Below, in pieces: positions 7,897 through 16,505 of a stretch of DNA of 64,000 nucleotides (position 1 is the first letter of the stretch; each line of letters opens with the position of its first letter). The DNA comes from JACQFV01 sp964593585. GTDB lineage: Bacteria > Zixibacteria > MSB-5A5 > WJJR01. The stretch covers positions 1-64,000 of the forward strand of contig CAZQIZ010000017.1 of NCBI GenBank assembly GCA_964593585.1. Direction: 5' to 3'. The position numbers were made by a program, and so were the translations under genes. The notes beneath the pieces are model-generated. The model saw only the letters and a list, made by a program, of their open reading frames with translations, was not told the origin of the DNA and did no database searches.

Positions 7897-8460
7897 ATGC
7901 CGGCGATCAACTTCACCATCGGGACAACCCGCTTTGAGGCGGTGCGCGGCGACATTACGCACGAGACCACCGACGCGATCGTCAACGCCGCCAATTCCGG
8001 ACTGCGCGGCGGCGGAGGAGTCGATGGCGCGATCCATCGCGCCGGCGGGCCGACAATCCTGGACGAGTGCCGCAAGATCGGTCGTTGCCCGGTCGGCAAG
8101 GCGGTGGTGACCGGCGCGGGCAATTTGAAGGCCAAGTGGGTCATTCACACCGTGGGGCCGATCCACGCCGGACTGCCCAGCGACAAGACCGAGCTGGCAT
8201 CCGCCTACCGCGAGAGTCTTGCCCGCGCGCAGGAACTTGGCGCACGGTCGATCGCCTTCCCGTCGATTTCGACCGGCGCCTTCGGCTATCCGATCAAGGA
8301 GGCGGCTTCGATCGCGGTGCGCACCGTCTGCGACTTTGTCGGCGCGCATCCGGGAGCGTTTGATCTGATTCGATTCATCCTGTTCTCCGACTCCGACTAT
8401 TCCATCTACTTCGCCGAATTCAGCAAGCGCGGCGCGCAGCACCCGACGATCTACCGCTGA
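7897..8460 (+). CDS. Macrodomain protein, probable O-acetyl-ADP-ribose deacetylase
   Basis: A 187-residue single-domain protein of the macrodomain family. Residues ~18-55 carry GDITHETTDAIVNAANS, then GGGGVDGAIHRAGG, the ligand-binding Asn and glycine-rich loop; SISTGAFGYP is the second phosphate-binding loop. Members such as E. coli YmdB hydrolyse O-acetyl-ADP-ribose or remove ADP-ribose from proteins. The start codon follows the aldehyde dehydrogenase stop after one base, implying translational coupling. A functional link through NAD metabolism is possible but only inferred. Confidence 0.9.
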   Translation: MPAINFTIGTTRFEAVRGDITHETTDAIVNAANSGLRGGGGVDGAIHRAGGPTILDECRKIGRCPVGKAVVTGAGNLKAKWVIHTVGPIHAGLPSDKTELASAYRESLARAQELGARSIAFPSISTGAFGYPIKEAASIAVRTVCDFVGAHPGAFDLIRFILFSDSDYSIYFAEFSKRGAQHPTIYR

Positions 8461-8506
8461 GGGCTCACAAGGGGCTGAAAGCCCCATGCCCCGCTGATGT
8501 TATCGC

Positions 8507-8616
8507 ACCGCAGCGGTGGCACGGCCCTTCAGGGGCGGCGCCGGAGGCGTCGTCGCAATGGCTGCTTTCGCGCGGGGCTCCGCCGCACGAGTCTTATGAC
8601 CCGTGCCACCGCACTT
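8507..8616. repeat. Degenerate copies of the GGCACGGGTC-type inverted repeat
   Basis: Between the macrodomain gene and cysS, 8510-8545 has GCAGCGGTGGCACGGCCC followed by a diverged right arm, and 8597-8615 has ACCCGTGCCACCGC. These arms match better-preserved copies at 22034-22093 and 46243-46326. They look like decayed members of a dispersed intergenic inverted-repeat family. Confidence 0.45.
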
Positions 8617-8708
8617 CGGAAAGAGATTCGTAGAAGCGGGTCTTGAGCCGCGTCCCCACTGCGTGCACCGCAGACAGTGTCCGGACTTTCCATCCCCGCC
8701 AAAAGCAA

Positions 8709-8737
8709 CAGGGGCGGGTCAAAACAGCCCGCCCCTG
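8709..8737 (-). terminator. Terminator hairpin after cysS
   Basis: A 10-bp perfect stem (8709-8718 with 8728-8737, arm CAGGGGCGGG) with a 9-nt loop, followed on the minus strand by TTGCTTTTGG. It lies just beyond the cysS stop codon and also faces the end of the plus-strand macrodomain gene. A near-identical hairpin occurs at 40073-40098. Confidence 0.65.
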
Positions 8738-8752
8738 AGATGGTTCAATGAA

Positions 8753-10159
8753 CTAAACCTTGTGCTTCCACCGGGTGCCGGTGGGGGTGTCCTCGACGAT
8801 GATGCCCATCTTCTCGAAGAGATTGCGGATCTCATCGGCGCGTTTCCAATTCTTCTGGGCGCGCGCTTCTTTGCGTTCGGCGATCAGGGCCTCGATCTTG
8901 GCCGGATCGACCGCGGGCGCATCGGGACGGAGCACATCCAGCAGTTGGTCGATCTCCTCGATCAGCGTGCGCGCCGCGCGGGCATCCTCCGCGTTGACGC
9001 CTCCGATGTCCATGCGCTTGTAAGTCTCGCGGATGAACTCGAAGAGCACACCCAGTCCGCCGGAAATGTTGAGGTCGTTGTCGAGGTTCTCGGTGAACAG
9101 CGCGCGTGTCTCGGCGATCGCGGCGAGGAAATCCTCGTGGGCCGCGCCGGGCGCGCGCATCTCCCCCAGCCGGTGATGGAAATCGCGCAGCCGCTCGATC
9201 GCCCCCTTGGCGGCGTCGATGCCGGCGAAGGTGAAATTGAGTTGGGCGCGGTAGTGGGTCGAGATCAACAGGTAGCGCACCGCCACCGGCGAGTACCCCT
9301 TGGCGAGAATGTCGCGCAGCGTGTAGAAGTTGCCCAGCGACTTGGACATCTTCTTGCCGTCGACGATCAGGTGTTCGGAGTGCATCCAGTAACGGGCAAA
9401 GGGCTTGCCGGTCGCCGACTCGGACTGGGCGATCTCGTTTTCGTGGTGCGGGAAGATGTTGTCGACCCCCCCGGTGTGAATGTCAAAGGTCTCACCGAGG
9501 TACTTCATCGACATCGCCGAGCACTCCAGATGCCAGCCAGGTCTCCCCTTGCCCAGGGGCGTCTCCCAGAAGACCGCGCCATCCTGCTCGTCCCAGGCCT
9601 TCCAAAGGGCGAAATCGGAGACCGAGTCCTTCTCGTACTCGTCGGAAGCGACCCGCGCCCCGGCCTTCAGTTCCTCGAGGTTCATGTGCGACAGCTCGCC
9701 GTAGCGGGGGAAACTGGCGATGCGGAAGTAGATCGAGCCGTCCTCGGCCTTGTAGGCGTTGCCGTGCTCCATCATCCGCGAAACCAGCGCCACCATCTCG
9801 GGCACATGCGCGGTCGCCTCGGGATAGACCTCGGCGCGCTCGAAGCGGAGGGTGTCGATGTCCTCGAAGAACGCTTGCTTGAAAGGCGCGGTGCAATCGG
9901 CCAGCGGCAGGTTCTCTTCGCGGCAGCGGCGGATGATCTTGTCGTCGATGTCGGTTAAGTTCATCACCTGCGTGACCCGGAAGCCGCGCCATTTAAGATA
10001 ACGGCGCAACAGGTCCTCGAAGAGGAAGGTGCGCAGGTTGCCGATGTGGGCGAAGTTGTAGATCGTCGGTCCGCAGGTGTACATGCGGATATGCCCCGGC
10101 TCCAGCGGTTCGAACTCGACCAGCGCCCGACGGCGGGTATCGAAGACCTTCAGGCCCAC
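8753..10159 (-). CDS. cysS: Cysteinyl-tRNA synthetase
   Basis: A 468-residue class I synthetase that charges tRNA-Cys. It has the HIGH-type motif HIGN at residues 38-41, KMSKS at 270-274, and the zinc ligands Cys29, Cys213, His238 and Glu242 (in PHHENE). Length matches bacterial CysS. It starts at a GTG whose last base is shared with the stop codon of the upstream M42 peptidase gene (TAGTG overlap), so translation is likely coupled. A terminator hairpin follows. Confidence 0.97.
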   Translation of the reverse strand: MGLKVFDTRRRALVEFEPLEPGHIRMYTCGPTIYNFAHIGNLRTFLFEDLLRRYLKWRGFRVTQVMNLTDIDDKIIRRCREENLPLADCTAPFKQAFFEDIDTLRFERAEVYPEATAHVPEMVALVSRMMEHGNAYKAEDGSIYFRIASFPRYGELSHMNLEELKAGARVASDEYEKDSVSDFALWKAWDEQDGAVFWETPLGKGRPGWHLECSAMSMKYLGETFDIHTGGVDNIFPHHENEIAQSESATGKPFARYWMHSEHLIVDGKKMSKSLGNFYTLRDILAKGYSPVAVRYLLISTHYRAQLNFTFAGIDAAKGAIERLRDFHHRLGEMRAPGAAHEDFLAAIAETRALFTENLDNDLNISGGLGVLFEFIRETYKRMDIGGVNAEDARAARTLIEEIDQLLDVLRPDAPAVDPAKIEALIAERKEARAQKNWKRADEIRNLFEKMGIIVEDTPTGTRWKHKV

Positions 10160-11268
10160 TAACGGCGTCCCTTCGCCCGCGTCGCCCGCGCGCCGGCACG
10201 CATGCCGGTGAACGATTCCACCGTCGCCTGATCGAGACGCTTGAGGACCGCCAGGATCAGTTTCAGGCAGGCGTCGTAGTCGGTGCGCGAGATGATCGAG
10301 TTGTGCGAGTGGATGTAGCGCGACGGCGGTCCCAGCGACACGGTGGGCACGCCGGTGCGGGACATGTGCACACGGCCGGCGTCGGTCGCGCCGCGGTCCA
10401 TGGACGAGAGGTGGTACTTGATCTTGTTTTTCTCCGCGGTCTCGATCACCAGCTTCAGCAGTCCCTTGTTGGGGATCATGCCGGCGTCGTAGATGTCGAT
10501 CGCCACGCCGCCGCCGAGCCGCTCGCCGGGCGGGTCGATGCCGGGCGTGTCGCGGGCGATGCCGACATCGACGATCAAGGCCACATCGGGATCGATCGTC
10601 CAGGCGGCGGTGCCGGCGCCGCGCAGTCCGACTTCCTCCTGCACGCTGCCGACGCCGTAGATCGTGTAGGGCTGCGTCTTCGGCTTGATCGCCGCCAGCA
10701 CATCGCAGACCAGCGCGCAGGCGACGCGGTTGTCGAAGGCCTTGGCCAGATACAGATCGGGGTTGGCCATGATCTGGAAGTCGGAATAGGGCGTGACATA
10801 CATCCCGTTGCGCAGTCCGAGCTTCTTGGTCGCGTTGAATTTGTCGGTGGCACCGACGTCGATGTAGAGCTCCTTGGGTTCGATCACGTTCTTCCGCTTC
10901 TCATCGGGCAGAAGGTGCGGCGGGGTGGAACCGAAGACGCCGAGGATCGGGCCGTTGTCGGTGTGGACCCAGCAACGCTGCGAGAGCATGACATGCCCCC
11001 ACCAACCGCCGAGCGGGAAGACCTTCAGGTATCCCTCTTTGGTGACCTCGCGCACCACCCAGGCGACCTCGTCCATGTGCGAGCCCAGCAGGACACGCGG
11101 GTGCTCGCTTTTGCCCGGGACCTGGGCGATGAGCGAGCCGAGTTTATCGGTCGACAGGCGGGCGTAGGTCGGCATGTGCGCCGCCATCACGCCGCGGACC
11201 GAGCTTTCGTCGCCGGGGGCGCCATGCGCCTCGGTCAGCGATTTGAGCAGCAGTTCGGTCTTGTCCAA
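10159..11268 (-). CDS. M42-family metallo-aminopeptidase
   Basis: A 369-residue peptidase of the M42 family, the di-zinc aminopeptidases that form large tetrahedral oligomers and trim peptides in the cytosol. Visible ligands are His64 (GSHMDE), the bridging Asp in KAFDNRVA, the catalytic Glu pair in QEEVGLRGA, Asp in VDVGIARD and His in RYIHSHNS. The C-terminus has a basic tail (GARATRAKGRR). It overlaps the cysS start by one base. The exact specificity (glutamyl, leucyl or other) is not evident. Confidence 0.92.
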   Translation of the reverse strand: MDKTELLLKSLTEAHGAPGDESSVRGVMAAHMPTYARLSTDKLGSLIAQVPGKSEHPRVLLGSHMDEVAWVVREVTKEGYLKVFPLGGWWGHVMLSQRCWVHTDNGPILGVFGSTPPHLLPDEKRKNVIEPKELYIDVGATDKFNATKKLGLRNGMYVTPYSDFQIMANPDLYLAKAFDNRVACALVCDVLAAIKPKTQPYTIYGVGSVQEEVGLRGAGTAAWTIDPDVALIVDVGIARDTPGIDPPGERLGGGVAIDIYDAGMIPNKGLLKLVIETAEKNKIKYHLSSMDRGATDAGRVHMSRTGVPTVSLGPPSRYIHSHNSIISRTDYDACLKLILAVLKRLDQATVESFTGMRAGARATRAKGRR

Positions 11269-11464
11269 GTAACCCTCCCATGTGATCGCGATGGTTGCCG
11301 CGACAGAATGATTAATTTAACAAATCCGCAAATCCGGCTCAACCGGCTTTTCGGCGCGCCTGTCGGGGGCAAGCGATCACGCTGTCGCGATCTGGGGAAG
11401 GTCTCAAACTCGCCCTTGTCACATTCGGAAGCCTCACGACCGGGGGAAAAAAGTTTGCTTCGTA

Positions 11465-11552
11465 GGCCCCATCCGCCTCCGGCGGATGGGCCTCCTCGCA
11501 ATGACCGTGTCATTTTATGGCAAGCCACATGGGGCAGGTCTCAGACCTGCCC
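11465..11552. repeat. Two perfect intergenic hairpins
   Basis: The ~200-bp gap between the M42 peptidase gene and the HAD gene contains two hairpins. The first pairs 11468-11477 with 11481-11490 (arm CCCATCCGCC, loop TCC). The second pairs 11532-11540 with 11544-11552 (arm GGGCAGGTC, loop TCA) and is followed by CTTAC. The second matches the hairpin at 48291-48311 in layout and loop. They may terminate the minus-strand HAD transcript, or be members of a dispersed repeat family. Confidence 0.55.
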
Positions 11553-11559
11553 TTACGAT

Positions 11560-12360
11560 TCACGAATTGTGTGTGCGGGACTTAATGCTGCCATCGGGCG
11601 ACAGCAGCGGGATCAACTCGGCCAGCGACCAGATCTCGCAGGAGCGGGTCTTCCCTTCCTCGTACTTTTTGCCGGGACGGCGGATCAGGCAGGCGGTCAT
11701 CCCGACTTGCTGCGGGCCGAGGACATCCTCCAACTGGCGATCGCCGATGTACAACGAACGCTTCAGCGAAACGCCGAGCCGTTTGGCGATCAAACGGTAC
11801 GGCTCGGGATGCGGCTTGCGGTGAGCGATCGTCGAGGTAAAGAGCGCAGCATCGAGATGGGACCAGAGGCCGAAGTGTTCCAGCTCCTGACGGTGATCGT
11901 GCACACGAAAAGGCGTATTGGACAAAAGCCCGATGGTGTACCCCATCCCCTTCAGGGCGGCGAGCGTCGGCTTCGCCTCCGGGTAGACGGTCAACTGGCG
12001 GCGAATTGCGGCGTAGTAGGCGTTGACCGCCCCGGAGAGTTCCTTGCCGCGCAGATGGATGCCGAAGCCGGCGGCCAGTTCACGGATCAGCGGTGTGATG
12101 TGGTACTCGCGCATCGCGGCGCGGATGCGGGCGCGACGTCGCTCGAGCAACACGATAAACCGCTCCAGCAGGTGATCATAGTCGGGCACCCGCTTGCGGC
12201 GACGCCCCAGCCAGCGATGCAGCGAGTGCACCGAGGAGGGATAGAGCGCATCCCAGGGGACATTCTCAAACTCGATCAGCGTGCCGCCCATGTCGAAGAT
12301 GGCGGCGTCGAACCGGCCGCCGTCTGGCGGCGCCAGCAGCGTGGGCGCGGGGGATTTCAT
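11560..12360 (-). CDS. HAD-superfamily hydrolase
   Basis: A 266-residue haloacid-dehalogenase-like hydrolase. Motif I is FDMGGTLIEF, motif II LLSNTPF, the conserved lysine lies in AHRKPHPEPY, and motif IV is IGDRQLED. An alpha-helical cap (residues ~30-110) sits between motifs I and II, as in subfamily IA. Such enzymes usually dephosphorylate small metabolites; the substrate is unknown. The second motif I acidic residue is Gly, a variant seen in many HAD-IA proteins. The start at 12360 lies 23 bp after the ddl stop, in the same orientation. Confidence 0.87.
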   Translation of the reverse strand: MKSPAPTLLAPPDGGRFDAAIFDMGGTLIEFENVPWDALYPSSVHSLHRWLGRRRKRVPDYDHLLERFIVLLERRRARIRAAMREYHITPLIRELAAGFGIHLRGKELSGAVNAYYAAIRRQLTVYPEAKPTLAALKGMGYTIGLLSNTPFRVHDHRQELEHFGLWSHLDAALFTSTIAHRKPHPEPYRLIAKRLGVSLKRSLYIGDRQLEDVLGPQQVGMTACLIRRPGKKYEEGKTRSCEIWSLAELIPLLSPDGSIKSRTHNS

Positions 12361-12383
12361 CGAGCAGCGCGGCAGTGTATCGT

Positions 12384-13442
12384 CTACAGAGCCAATCGGC
12401 AGATGCGCGCGACCAGATCGGGAAAGGCGATGCCCGCCGCCTGCGCGGCCTTGGGCACCAGTGAATGCGAGGTCATCCCCGGCAGGGTGTTGACCTCGAG
12501 GCAGTACATCTGTCCGTCTTCGATCATGCGGAAATCGGCGCGGGCATAGCCGCGGCAGCCCAGCGCGCGAAACGCCTCCATCCCCTGCTCCTGGCAAGCG
12601 CGGGTCTGCGCCGGCGTGATCGGGGCGGGACAGAGATACTCGCACATCCCGTCGGTGTACTTGCATTCGTAGTCGTAGAGACCATGCTTGGGTCGAATCT
12701 CGACGATCGGCAGCGCCTGATTGCCAAGCACGCCGGCGGTCAACTCGCGGCCATCGATGAACTCCTCAACCAGCACCCGGGCATCCCAGCGGAAGGCCTC
12801 CTGCAACGCCCCCTCCCACTGGCCGCGATTTTCGACCAGCGTGAGCCCGACGGTCGATCCCTGTGCGTTGGGCTTGACGATCAGCGGGCTGCCGAGAGTC
12901 TCGACGGCCTCTTCGTAATCGAGATCGTCCGGGGTGTCGATCGTGCGCCAATCAGGTGTCGGAATACCCTCGGCGATGAAGATGCGTTTGGAAGCGTCCT
13001 TATCCATTGCCAGCGCCGAGGCGAGCATGCCCGAGCCGGTGTAGCGAATGCCGGCCATGTCAAGCAGGGCCTGCAGACGGCCGTTTTCGCCGTCGCCCCC
13101 ATGCAAGGCGATGAAGACCACATCGATGTCCTTCAATTCCGACAGGACAAGATCGGACGGCGCGATGGTTGGACGCGCGCCGGAGAGCCCCTCGGGCGGC
13201 TGGGTGCCGATCTGGTCTTTGGCCAATTGCGGCGTCCAGGCAAGGATGCGCGGGGACACACCGGGGTCGAGGGCGTAGACATCGGCGCCGGCGCCGGCCA
13301 GGGCCGCGGCGACTGCCGCGCCCGAGGAGAGCGAGACATCGCGCTCGGCCGACCGTCCCCCCGCCAACACCAGCACCTTCAAGCCGGCCACTGTCGCCTG
13401 CTCGGCATTCACTGCGCCACCTGTCATCGTTAACGCGTCCAT
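12384..13442 (-). CDS. ddl: D-alanine--D-alanine ligase
   Basis: An ATP-grasp ligase of about 352 residues that joins two D-alanines for peptidoglycan precursors. Evidence: the N-terminal LVLAGGRSAERDVSLSSG, FIALHGGDGENG, the ATP-binding PLIVKPNAQGSTVGL, and the C-terminal LEVNTLPGMTSHSLVPKAA. Start at 13442 is favoured by an AGGGG sequence 7-10 nt upstream. An alternative ATG at 13463 overlaps the stop of the DedA gene (ATGA), which would also make sense as coupling. Confidence 0.95.
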   Translation of the reverse strand: MDALTMTGGAVNAEQATVAGLKVLVLAGGRSAERDVSLSSGAAVAAALAGAGADVYALDPGVSPRILAWTPQLAKDQIGTQPPEGLSGARPTIAPSDLVLSELKDIDVVFIALHGGDGENGRLQALLDMAGIRYTGSGMLASALAMDKDASKRIFIAEGIPTPDWRTIDTPDDLDYEEAVETLGSPLIVKPNAQGSTVGLTLVENRGQWEGALQEAFRWDARVLVEEFIDGRELTAGVLGNQALPIVEIRPKHGLYDYECKYTDGMCEYLCPAPITPAQTRACQEQGMEAFRALGCRGYARADFRMIEDGQMYCLEVNTLPGMTSHSLVPKAAQAAGIAFPDLVARICRLAL

Positions 13443-13459
13443 TCCCTGTCCCCTTTTGT

Positions 13460-14083
13460 TCATTCGGCCCGTCTTGCGCCACGGGCCCGATTCACTCGCC
13501 AGACAAAGACCAGGACTCCAATTCCCAGCAGAATCCAGATCAGCAGATTATACGTCTGCCAGACGGAGCGGAAGCGGTCCCAGTTGGTGTGCAGGACAAT
13601 CGCCGCCACCGCCAGCAGTCCATTCCAGATCGCAATCGACAGCGCGCCATAGGACATCGTCGTGGCGGGCGGAAAGTCCCCGACGCCCGCGACGATCGGC
13701 ACCGCCGAACGCACTCCCGCCAGGAACCGTCCGAAGATGATCACCCAGACTCCCCAGCGTTTGAACCATGCCTCGACCCGATGCAGTCGTTCCAGTGAAA
13801 ACAACCCGGCGTTGCGACGGATAAACAGCGCCCGTCCCTTGATCCGTCCGAACCAGTAAAGCAGCGCGAAGCCCGTCAGCCCGCCGAGTGTGGAGGCGAT
13901 CAGGCCGCGCCAGACCGAAATCTCGGCCGACTGCAGAGTGATCAGTCCGAGGAAGAGGACCGCATCCCCCGGAAAGGGAGGAAAGATCATTTCGGTAATG
14001 GCGGCAATGAAGAAAATCCCGAAGGTCCACCAAAGTGACTGAACCGCCCAATAGGAGAGCCAATCGGGGAGCACCGGTTCCAT
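13460..14083 (-). CDS. DedA-family membrane protein
   Basis: A 207-residue integral membrane protein of the DedA / VTT-domain family. It has the conserved FPGDAVL segment and GRFLAGVRSAVPIVAGV, with several hydrophobic helices including the last near residues 180-196. DedA proteins recycle or flip polyprenyl phosphate and phospholipids in the inner membrane. It sits between ddl and ispDF, both tied to cell-envelope precursors or isoprenoids, so a role in undecaprenyl phosphate recycling is attractive but inferred. Start and stop abut both neighbours. Confidence 0.9.
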   Translation of the reverse strand: MEPVLPDWLSYWAVQSLWWTFGIFFIAAITEMIFPPFPGDAVLFLGLITLQSAEISVWRGLIASTLGGLTGFALLYWFGRIKGRALFIRRNAGLFSLERLHRVEAWFKRWGVWVIIFGRFLAGVRSAVPIVAGVGDFPPATTMSYGALSIAIWNGLLAVAAIVLHTNWDRFRSVWQTYNLLIWILLGIGVLVFVWRVNRARGARRAE

Positions 14084-15301
14084 TCAGCGGTCCGCGGGCG
14101 CGATGACCGCCACCGCCTGCGCCGCAATGCCCTCTCCCCGGCCGATGAAGCCCATCTTCTCGTTGGTGGTGGCTTTGATCGAGACCATGCCCGGGCCGAT
14201 GCCAAGTTCAGCGGCGATCAGCGCGCGCATCTCCTCAGCGCGCGGCATGATCTTTGGCGCCTCGGCGAGGATGGTGGCATCGACCTGCACCGGACGGTAC
14301 CCCGCCTTGCGCAACAGCTCGACGGTGGCGGCCACCAGACGGCGCGAATCGATGCCGGCGTAGCGTTGGTCGGTGGGCGGAAAGTGCCGGCCGATGTCGC
14401 CCAGCGCCGCGGCGCCCAGCAGGGCATCGCAGAGCGCATGCAGCAGAACATCGCCGTCGGAGTGGCCGATCAGCCCGCCGGCGTCGGCGAAGCGCACGCC
14501 GCCCAGCACCAGCGGCCCGGGGCCGCCCAGACGGTGAGTATCGTAGCCCATGCCGACGCGCATTGCGGCGGAAGATACGGTCATCCCGGCGATTCGTTCA
14601 GCCAAAATCCAGTCCTCGGGCGTGGTGATCTTGATGTTCATCGCGGTCGAGGGCACCAGCGCCACCTTGCCGCCGGCGCGTTCGACCAAAAGCGCGTCGT
14701 CGGTCGCCTCGACCGCGTCCTTTTCGGCGCGCTCGTGGGCGTGCAGCAGGATCTCGCGGCGAAAGACCTGCGGCGTCTGCGCCAGCCAGAGGCCGGCACG
14801 GTCAACGGTGTGCAGCACGCCGGCCTCGGGGCGTTTGAGCGTGTCGGACACCGGCACGGCGAGAATGGCGCCATCCTGCTTGTGGCAGTGCGCCACCAGT
14901 TCGTCCCACTTCGATTGCGGCCAGAAGGGACGGACCGCGTCATGGACAGCGACAATCCCGATTTCGGGCGGCAGGACCTTGAGCGCATTGGCGACCGATG
15001 CGCGACGGGTGGCGCCGCCGAGGATGATATCGGAAGCGACGGTCCTTCCCTCGTTGAGTTGCGCGGCGGCTTCGGTGTGGGCTTCGTCAACGACCACGCC
15101 GATCCAGGAGGGAGTCTGAAATTGCCCCAGCTTCACCAATGAGCCACGCGCAAACGACAGCCAGGAACGCTCGACCGCCGAGAGGCCGGCCAGCGGTTTC
15201 CATTGCTTGGGCACATCGCCGCCGAAGCGCTGCCCGGCGCCGGCGGCGACGATGATCACCCCGATCGGGGTGGATTCGGTGACGGGCTTGGTTGCGGCCA
15301 C
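14084..15301 (-). CDS. ispDF: Bifunctional IspD-IspF (MEP pathway)
   Basis: A 405-residue fusion. Residues ~10-240 are IspD (VIIVAAGAGQRFGGDVPKQW, DAVRPF, TQTPQVF-like AQTPQVF), which makes CDP-methylerythritol. Residues ~247-405 are IspF (GYDTHRLG, IGHSDGDVLLHAL, DIGRHFPPTD), which cyclises it. The metal ligands Asp254, His256 and His288 are present. IspDF fusions are common in proteobacteria. The gene shows the organism makes isoprenoids by the MEP route. The stop codon directly abuts the DedA start codon. Confidence 0.96.
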   Translation of the reverse strand: MAATKPVTESTPIGVIIVAAGAGQRFGGDVPKQWKPLAGLSAVERSWLSFARGSLVKLGQFQTPSWIGVVVDEAHTEAAAQLNEGRTVASDIILGGATRRASVANALKVLPPEIGIVAVHDAVRPFWPQSKWDELVAHCHKQDGAILAVPVSDTLKRPEAGVLHTVDRAGLWLAQTPQVFRREILLHAHERAEKDAVEATDDALLVERAGGKVALVPSTAMNIKITTPEDWILAERIAGMTVSSAAMRVGMGYDTHRLGGPGPLVLGGVRFADAGGLIGHSDGDVLLHALCDALLGAAALGDIGRHFPPTDQRYAGIDSRRLVAATVELLRKAGYRPVQVDATILAEAPKIMPRAEEMRALIAAELGIGPGMVSIKATTNEKMGFIGRGEGIAAQAVAVIAPADR

Positions 15302-15317
15302 AGGTCCTCGGTTGCGC

Positions 15318-16430
15318 CTACAGAATCAGCATGGCATCGCCATAGGAATAGAAGCGGTACTCCTCGCGCACGGCAATATCATACGCCCGCTTGACCATCG
15401 CCAGTCCATCCCCGCCCTTCTGCGCGGCGAAGGCGGCCACCAGCGCCAACAGCGAAGATTTCGGCAGGTGGAAATTGGTGATCAGGACATCGACCACGCG
15501 GTACTGATAGCCGGGACGAATGAAAAGGTTGGTGCGGCCGACGAGAGCCTCGAAGGTCTGGCGTTGGATGCGTTTTTTCGGCATGCTCGCCGCGAGTGAT
15601 CGTCGCGGCCACTCACGGATCACTGCCAGCGTTTCCAGCGCGCGGGTCACAGTGGTGCCCACCGCCACCACCCGTCCCTCGCCCATGTAGCGCTTCCAAA
15701 TGCGTTTCTGGGTCACCGTGCCGATCTGGTAGGGTTCGCTGTCGAGGATGTGGTCTTCGACGCAGTCGCTGGTGATGGGGCGGAAGGTGCCGGCGCCGAC
15801 ATGCAGCGTGAGCGTCGCCAGGTCGATCCCCTGCTTCTTGAGCCGGTCGATCAGGACCGCATCGAAGTGCAGCCCGGCGGTGGGCGCGGCGACCGCGCCG
15901 GCCTTGCGGGCAAAGATGGTCTGATAGTCGCGCTTGTCGCGCGGTTCGGCGGGACGGTCGATGTAGGGCGGCAGCGGCATCGCGCCGACGGTGTTCAACC
16001 ACGCGTCGAACTTGCCCTTCCCCTTGAAGACCACCGTGCGGGTGCCATCGGGATGCGCCTCGGCGATTGCGGCGGTATAGACGGCATCGCCGGCGCGCGG
16101 AAATTCGACGACCGCGCCCGGACGCAGCTTCGCGCCGGGACGGACCATCGCCCGCCAGGTCCGCGCCCCCTTTTTGTCCAGAAGCAGAATTTCGGCCTTC
16201 CCCCCGCCGGGGACGCGATGACCGAGCAAGCGCGCCGGAATGACGGCGGTGTCGTTGACGACCAGCAGATCGCGCGGCGCAAGCAGCAACGGCAGCTCCT
16301 CGAAGCGATGGTGGGCCACCTCGCCGGTTGCACGGTCCAGCACCAGCAGGCGGCACTGACGGCGCACCCGGCTGGGATGGAGCGCGATCAGATGCTCGGG
16401 CAGATGATAGTCGAGGAGTTCGGTCTTCAT
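15318..16430 (-). CDS. queA: S-adenosylmethionine:tRNA ribosyltransferase-isomerase
   Basis: A 370-residue QueA, which transfers and rearranges the ribosyl part of SAM onto preQ1-tRNA to give epoxyqueuosine. It begins MKTELLDYHLPEHLIALHP and has LVVNDTAVIPARL, the AAPTAGLHF signature, LHVGAGTF and the C-terminal TNFHLPKSSLLALVAAFA. Compared with standard QueA it has a basic insertion (EWPRRSLAASMPKKR) near residue 275. It is 16 bp upstream of ispDF and follows ruvB in the same direction. Confidence 0.96.
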   Translation of the reverse strand: MKTELLDYHLPEHLIALHPSRVRRQCRLLVLDRATGEVAHHRFEELPLLLAPRDLLVVNDTAVIPARLLGHRVPGGGKAEILLLDKKGARTWRAMVRPGAKLRPGAVVEFPRAGDAVYTAAIAEAHPDGTRTVVFKGKGKFDAWLNTVGAMPLPPYIDRPAEPRDKRDYQTIFARKAGAVAAPTAGLHFDAVLIDRLKKQGIDLATLTLHVGAGTFRPITSDCVEDHILDSEPYQIGTVTQKRIWKRYMGEGRVVAVGTTVTRALETLAVIREWPRRSLAASMPKKRIQRQTFEALVGRTNLFIRPGYQYRVVDVLITNFHLPKSSLLALVAAFAAQKGGDGLAMVKRAYDIAVREEYRFYSYGDAMLIL

Positions 16431-16505
16431 GGCCGGGGCCGCGCGCGTTTTCGGACGGCGTCAAGATACGTATTCACCGGGCCGCTGTTGCCCTTTTCAC
16501 GCGGC

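Noticed and set aside
166..12549. Long plus-strand open frames opposite the minus-strand genes, such as 166-1617, 1415-2902 and 10303-12549
   Set aside because: They are mirror frames of well-supported genes in GC-rich DNA, are Arg- and Gly-rich without recognisable domains, and contain no ribosome-binding sites.
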